Shown in pieces: positions 12,429-15,057 of a stretch of DNA of 15,057 bases (within the stretch, counting starts at the first letter, position 1; every line of letters starts with the position of its first letter). Origin of the DNA: Desulfobacterales bacterium (GTDB lineage: Bacteria > Desulfobacterota > Desulfobacteria > Desulfobacterales > UBA5852); the NCBI GenBank assembly GCA_030066455.1, contig JASJBQ010000094.1, positions 1 through 15,057 of the forward strand, in the 5' to 3' direction. Under the pieces are notes generated by a model. The model was not told the DNA's origin. It made no database searches and worked only from the letters and a program-made list of their open reading frames with translations. The translations under genes and the position numbers were made by a program.

Positions 12429-14930
12429 ATGAAAACACGACGGGGAGCTATGCGGATCGCGGCGTTCATCACGCCCCTTCTGCAGGCCTGGGTCCTTATG
12501 GGCGGCATTGCCGCCGCAACGACCGACAACTGGTTTGAACAGGGGCTGGTCGAACTCAAGAACGGCCGCTACCAGCGTGCCGTGGACGCCTTCACCGTTG
12601 CCATCGAGGCCGTGCCGCATGATTTCGAAGCACTGAACAACCGCGGTTTCGCCCGCATCTTTACCGGCGACTACGACGGCGCCATTGCCGACTGCACCCA
12701 GGCGATCGCCTACAATCCGGGATCGGCCAAATCATACAACAACCGGGGCTTTGCCTACATCTTCAAGGAATCCTACCCGGCGGCCGTGAAGGATTTCGAT
12801 CGGGCCATCGCCATCAACCCGCGCTACGTGGACGCCTACAGCAACCGCTGTTTGGCCTACATCCGCCAGGAGCAGTATGATCAGGCGGTCACGGACTGCA
12901 GCCGGGCATTGGCCATCAACCCGCGCTCGGCCAAGGCCCTCTACAATCGCGGTTTCGCCCGCGACCGTCAGGGAGACCCCGCCGGCGCCCTGGGCGACTA
13001 TGTCCAGGCCCTGAGCGTCAATCCGGACTATATTGAGGTCTACAACAACATCGCCTGGATTCTGGCCACTTCTCCGGACGAGCGCCTGCGCGACGGCGAG
13101 CGGGCCGTCGCCCTGGCCGAGCGGGCCGCCGCCCATAACCCCGACGTCAATTTCATGGATACCCTGGCCGCCGCCTATGCCGAGGCCGGAAGATTCGATG
13201 AGGCCGTGGCCATGGAAAACCGTGTGATTTCCATGCTGGCCGCCAGCGGTGCGGCCAGCGACCTGGGGCCGCACGTCGAGCGCCTGAGCCGTTTCGAAGA
13301 CGGCCGCCCCTACCGTGACCCGGTGCGTATCCGGACGGTGAGCGCGGTGACGGATCTCGATCGCAAGCTGGAAACCCTGGACCGCCTGATGCAGGCCGGA
13401 GACACCCAGACCGCCGATCACCCGACGCCGGAAACCGGCACGGCCGTCAGCGCCGCTTTAGACACCGAAACGCCGGACGCAGCGGTGCTGCCCGCCGTTC
13501 AACTGGCCCAGACCACATCCCCGCCGGCGCCCGACGAGATCCGGGTGACGGACCAGACCGTTTTCACACCGGTGGACACACCGGTGGAGATCACCCTGCG
13601 GGCCGAATCGGGCAACCAGCTGCCGTTAACCTTCGATATCGAAACGGTCCCCTTCCAAGGCGCGTTGCGCGGCCGGCTGCCCCACCTGATCTACACGCCG
13701 CGGCCCGGATTCAGCGGCACCGACCGCTTCACTTTTCGCGCGGGCAACGCCGTCAGCCAATCACGCCTGGCGACCGTCGTTATCAACGTCGGGCAGAAAC
13801 GCGACGATACCGTCGGGGATACGGACCGTCGGACCGCGCCGAAACCGCCTGCCGCCGATGCGGACGCACCCGCTTCAGAGCCGGTCGCAGACACCCCGCC
13901 GCCGAGTCCCCCCGCGGCCGAAGAAGACCAGATGCCCACGCCGGCGGTGAGCCTGCCGGCCGAACCGGTACCCGGTTCCGCCGCCATGAAACCGGCGGAG
14001 GGCCCGTCAGCGGACGCCGAAGAGACTCCCCCGTCCGAGGGCGTGCGCTCGGATGACCCGGCCCCGACGCCCGCCGTTGCGCCGGCGCGCCCCGATGATC
14101 TGGCACCGGAGAGCGTCTATACGATTCAGGTCCGTTCGGTCAACACGGCGGAGAGTGCCGCGCAGGAAGTCGCCACGCTGCGCCGTGAGGGATTCGCGGC
14201 CTTCAGCCATCCGGCGGATATCCCCGGCAAGGGGACCTGGTACCGCATCTATATCAACGGCTACGCCACCAAGGCGGCGGCCCGCCAGGGCCTGGCCGCG
14301 CTTGACGCCACGCGTTTCAAGGGGGCCTACATCCGCCGGATCCCCGAGACCCTGCGCCCGCCCGCCGCACCGCCGCCGGCTGCCGACGCACCCCCACCGG
14401 TCGTCGCGCCACCGGCAGCGTCTGAAGCCGTGACGCCGGCCGCGACACCGGAACCGGATGCGCCCCCCCCGGACACCTACCCCTATGCGTTCCAGATCAA
14501 ATCGTACCGGGAGAAAAACGACGCTTTTCAGCTGGGGGTCGAACTCACCAGTCTGGGACGTAAGACCTTTATCGGCGTCAGCCGCCTGGGCACCACCGGC
14601 AACTGGTACCGTGTCTACACCGGATGTTTCCGCACCCCGGAGGAAGGCGAGCGCATGCGGGATGATCTGACCGCCGAAGGCTTCGAGGACGCGTTCCTGA
14701 CCACCATTCCCTATACCATCGCCATTCACCCGCCGGAGCACGATCCCCGGGGGGAAACCCTCGAAAACCAGCTTCTGGCCAAGGGTTATCTCCCCTACCG
14801 CCTGCCCGAAAGCGCCAGCGGTGCCGATCACCGCGTGCTGGTCGGGGGTTTTCAAAGCGAGGCTGAAGCCGGCGAAACCCTCGAGCGGCTGAAGCGCTTG
14901 GGCTACGACGTCCGGGTGGTGCCGCGGTAG
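12429..14930 (+). CDS. Secreted TPR / Ig-like / SPOR-repeat protein
   Basis: The 833-residue protein has a signal peptide (1-30, ending GGIAAA). About six TPR repeats follow (34-265, e.g. KSYNNRGFAYIFKESYPAAV), then an Ig-like/cadherin-like domain (about 368-456, ending in the YTPRPGFSGTDRFTFRAGN pattern). After a Pro/Ala/Glu-rich linker come two SPOR domains, about 561-637 (YTIQVRSVNTAESAAQEV) and 684-755 (YAFQIKSYREKNDAFQLG), split by another Pro-rich linker, and a third SPOR-like unit at 762-833 (HRVLVGGFQSEAEAGETLERL). SPOR domains bind denuded peptidoglycan at division sites, so it is probably a periplasmic cell-envelope scaffold (inference). GTG 12420, abutting the upstream stop with AAGGAAG before it, is an alternative start; ATG 12429 has AGGTGG. 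It is coupled with the flavoprotein gene. Confidence 0.85.
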   Translation: MKTRRGAMRIAAFITPLLQAWVLMGGIAAATTDNWFEQGLVELKNGRYQRAVDAFTVAIEAVPHDFEALNNRGFARIFTGDYDGAIADCTQAIAYNPGSAKSYNNRGFAYIFKESYPAAVKDFDRAIAINPRYVDAYSNRCLAYIRQEQYDQAVTDCSRALAINPRSAKALYNRGFARDRQGDPAGALGDYVQALSVNPDYIEVYNNIAWILATSPDERLRDGERAVALAERAAAHNPDVNFMDTLAAAYAEAGRFDEAVAMENRVISMLAASGAASDLGPHVERLSRFEDGRPYRDPVRIRTVSAVTDLDRKLETLDRLMQAGDTQTADHPTPETGTAVSAALDTETPDAAVLPAVQLAQTTSPPAPDEIRVTDQTVFTPVDTPVEITLRAESGNQLPLTFDIETVPFQGALRGRLPHLIYTPRPGFSGTDRFTFRAGNAVSQSRLATVVINVGQKRDDTVGDTDRRTAPKPPAADADAPASEPVADTPPPSPPAAEEDQMPTPAVSLPAEPVPGSAAMKPAEGPSADAEETPPSEGVRSDDPAPTPAVAPARPDDLAPESVYTIQVRSVNTAESAAQEVATLRREGFAAFSHPADIPGKGTWYRIYINGYATKAAARQGLAALDATRFKGAYIRRIPETLRPPAAPPPAADAPPPVVAPPAASEAVTPAATPEPDAPPPDTYPYAFQIKSYREKNDAFQLGVELTSLGRKTFIGVSRLGTTGNWYRVYTGCFRTPEEGERMRDDLTAEGFEDAFLTTIPYTIAIHPPEHDPRGETLENQLLAKGYLPYRLPESASGADHRVLVGGFQSEAEAGETLERLKRLGYDVRVVPR

Positions 14931-15057
14931 TGGCCATCCTTGCTGGGCATCCTGCGGCCCCGGCCGGTGTTCCCGTGCGGCTGCCATCCCGTCGAAGCGC
15001 GGGCGCCGGAATCGGCATCAAGGTTTTCTAAACGGACACGACGCGCACCGGATCGGC
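14931..15057. other. Window end, nothing recognised
   Basis: No ribosome site, terminator or family-like frame is seen in these last bases. Confidence 0.4.

Noticed and set aside
14007..14987. 326-codon minus-strand open frame
   Set aside because: It is antisense to the SPOR-containing part of the TPR/SPOR gene and has no family pattern.

Overview
This is a GC-rich (roughly 60-65% by eye) bacterial chromosome segment. The gene content points to an anaerobic, sulfate-reducing-type member of the Desulfobacterota (former Deltaproteobacteria). It has an HdrA heterodisulfide-reductase-type flavoprotein next to a [NiFe]-hydrogenase maturation protease, a PAS/AAA+/Fis sigma-54 activator, a DUF2284 Cys-rich protein, and intergenic GGGTTC/GTGTCAGG-type repeats. 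The lineage is inference; there is no rRNA or other marker gene in the window.

Left part (1-3084), all on the minus strand. Transcription runs from a sigma-54 enhancer-binding protein gene (3084->1204), across an AT-rich control region, into a hydrogenase maturation protease (924->403), then into an HTH/HdrA reading frame that leaves the window at base 1. The control region carries two perfect TGGGGA-N6-TCCCCA palindromes, two further TGGGGA half-sites and a near-consensus -24/-12 element. The simplest model is that the activator binds the palindromes and drives a hydrogenase/Hdr electron-transfer operon with RNA polymerase-sigma54. The most unusual feature is that an excisionase/MerR-like HTH ORF with an excellent Shine-Dalgarno has no stop codon and reads in frame into hdrA, which also has its own internal ribosome binding site.

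Middle part (3155-10376), all on the plus strand: a GNAT acetyltransferase followed closely by an arylamine N-acetyltransferase; a lipoprotein of the phospholipase D/cardiolipin synthase C type with its own sigma70-like promoter; a LysE/RhtB exporter; a DUF2284 protein; a G-rich tandem repeat plus a long inverted repeat (7507-7705); then a RidA-family protein lacking the usual catalytic Arg, a hot-dog thioesterase-like protein with a CxxCxxC motif, a metallo-beta-lactamase-fold hydrolase and a small DUF4870-type membrane protein.

Right part (10377-15057): an 813-base stretch without a convincing gene, containing a 24-bp near-perfect palindrome and a 220-bp MITE-like element with about 26-bp terminal inverted repeats and two nested hairpins. 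It is followed by a two-gene unit: a stand-alone flavoprotein of the type that elsewhere is fused N-terminally to SelD, and a secreted TPR / Ig-like / triple-SPOR-type protein. The last ~127 bases hold nothing recognisable.

The genes right of 3155 look like a series of small housekeeping/accessory units rather than one pathway. The strongest candidate for an undescribed arrangement is the left-hand control region together with the HTH-HdrA fusion.
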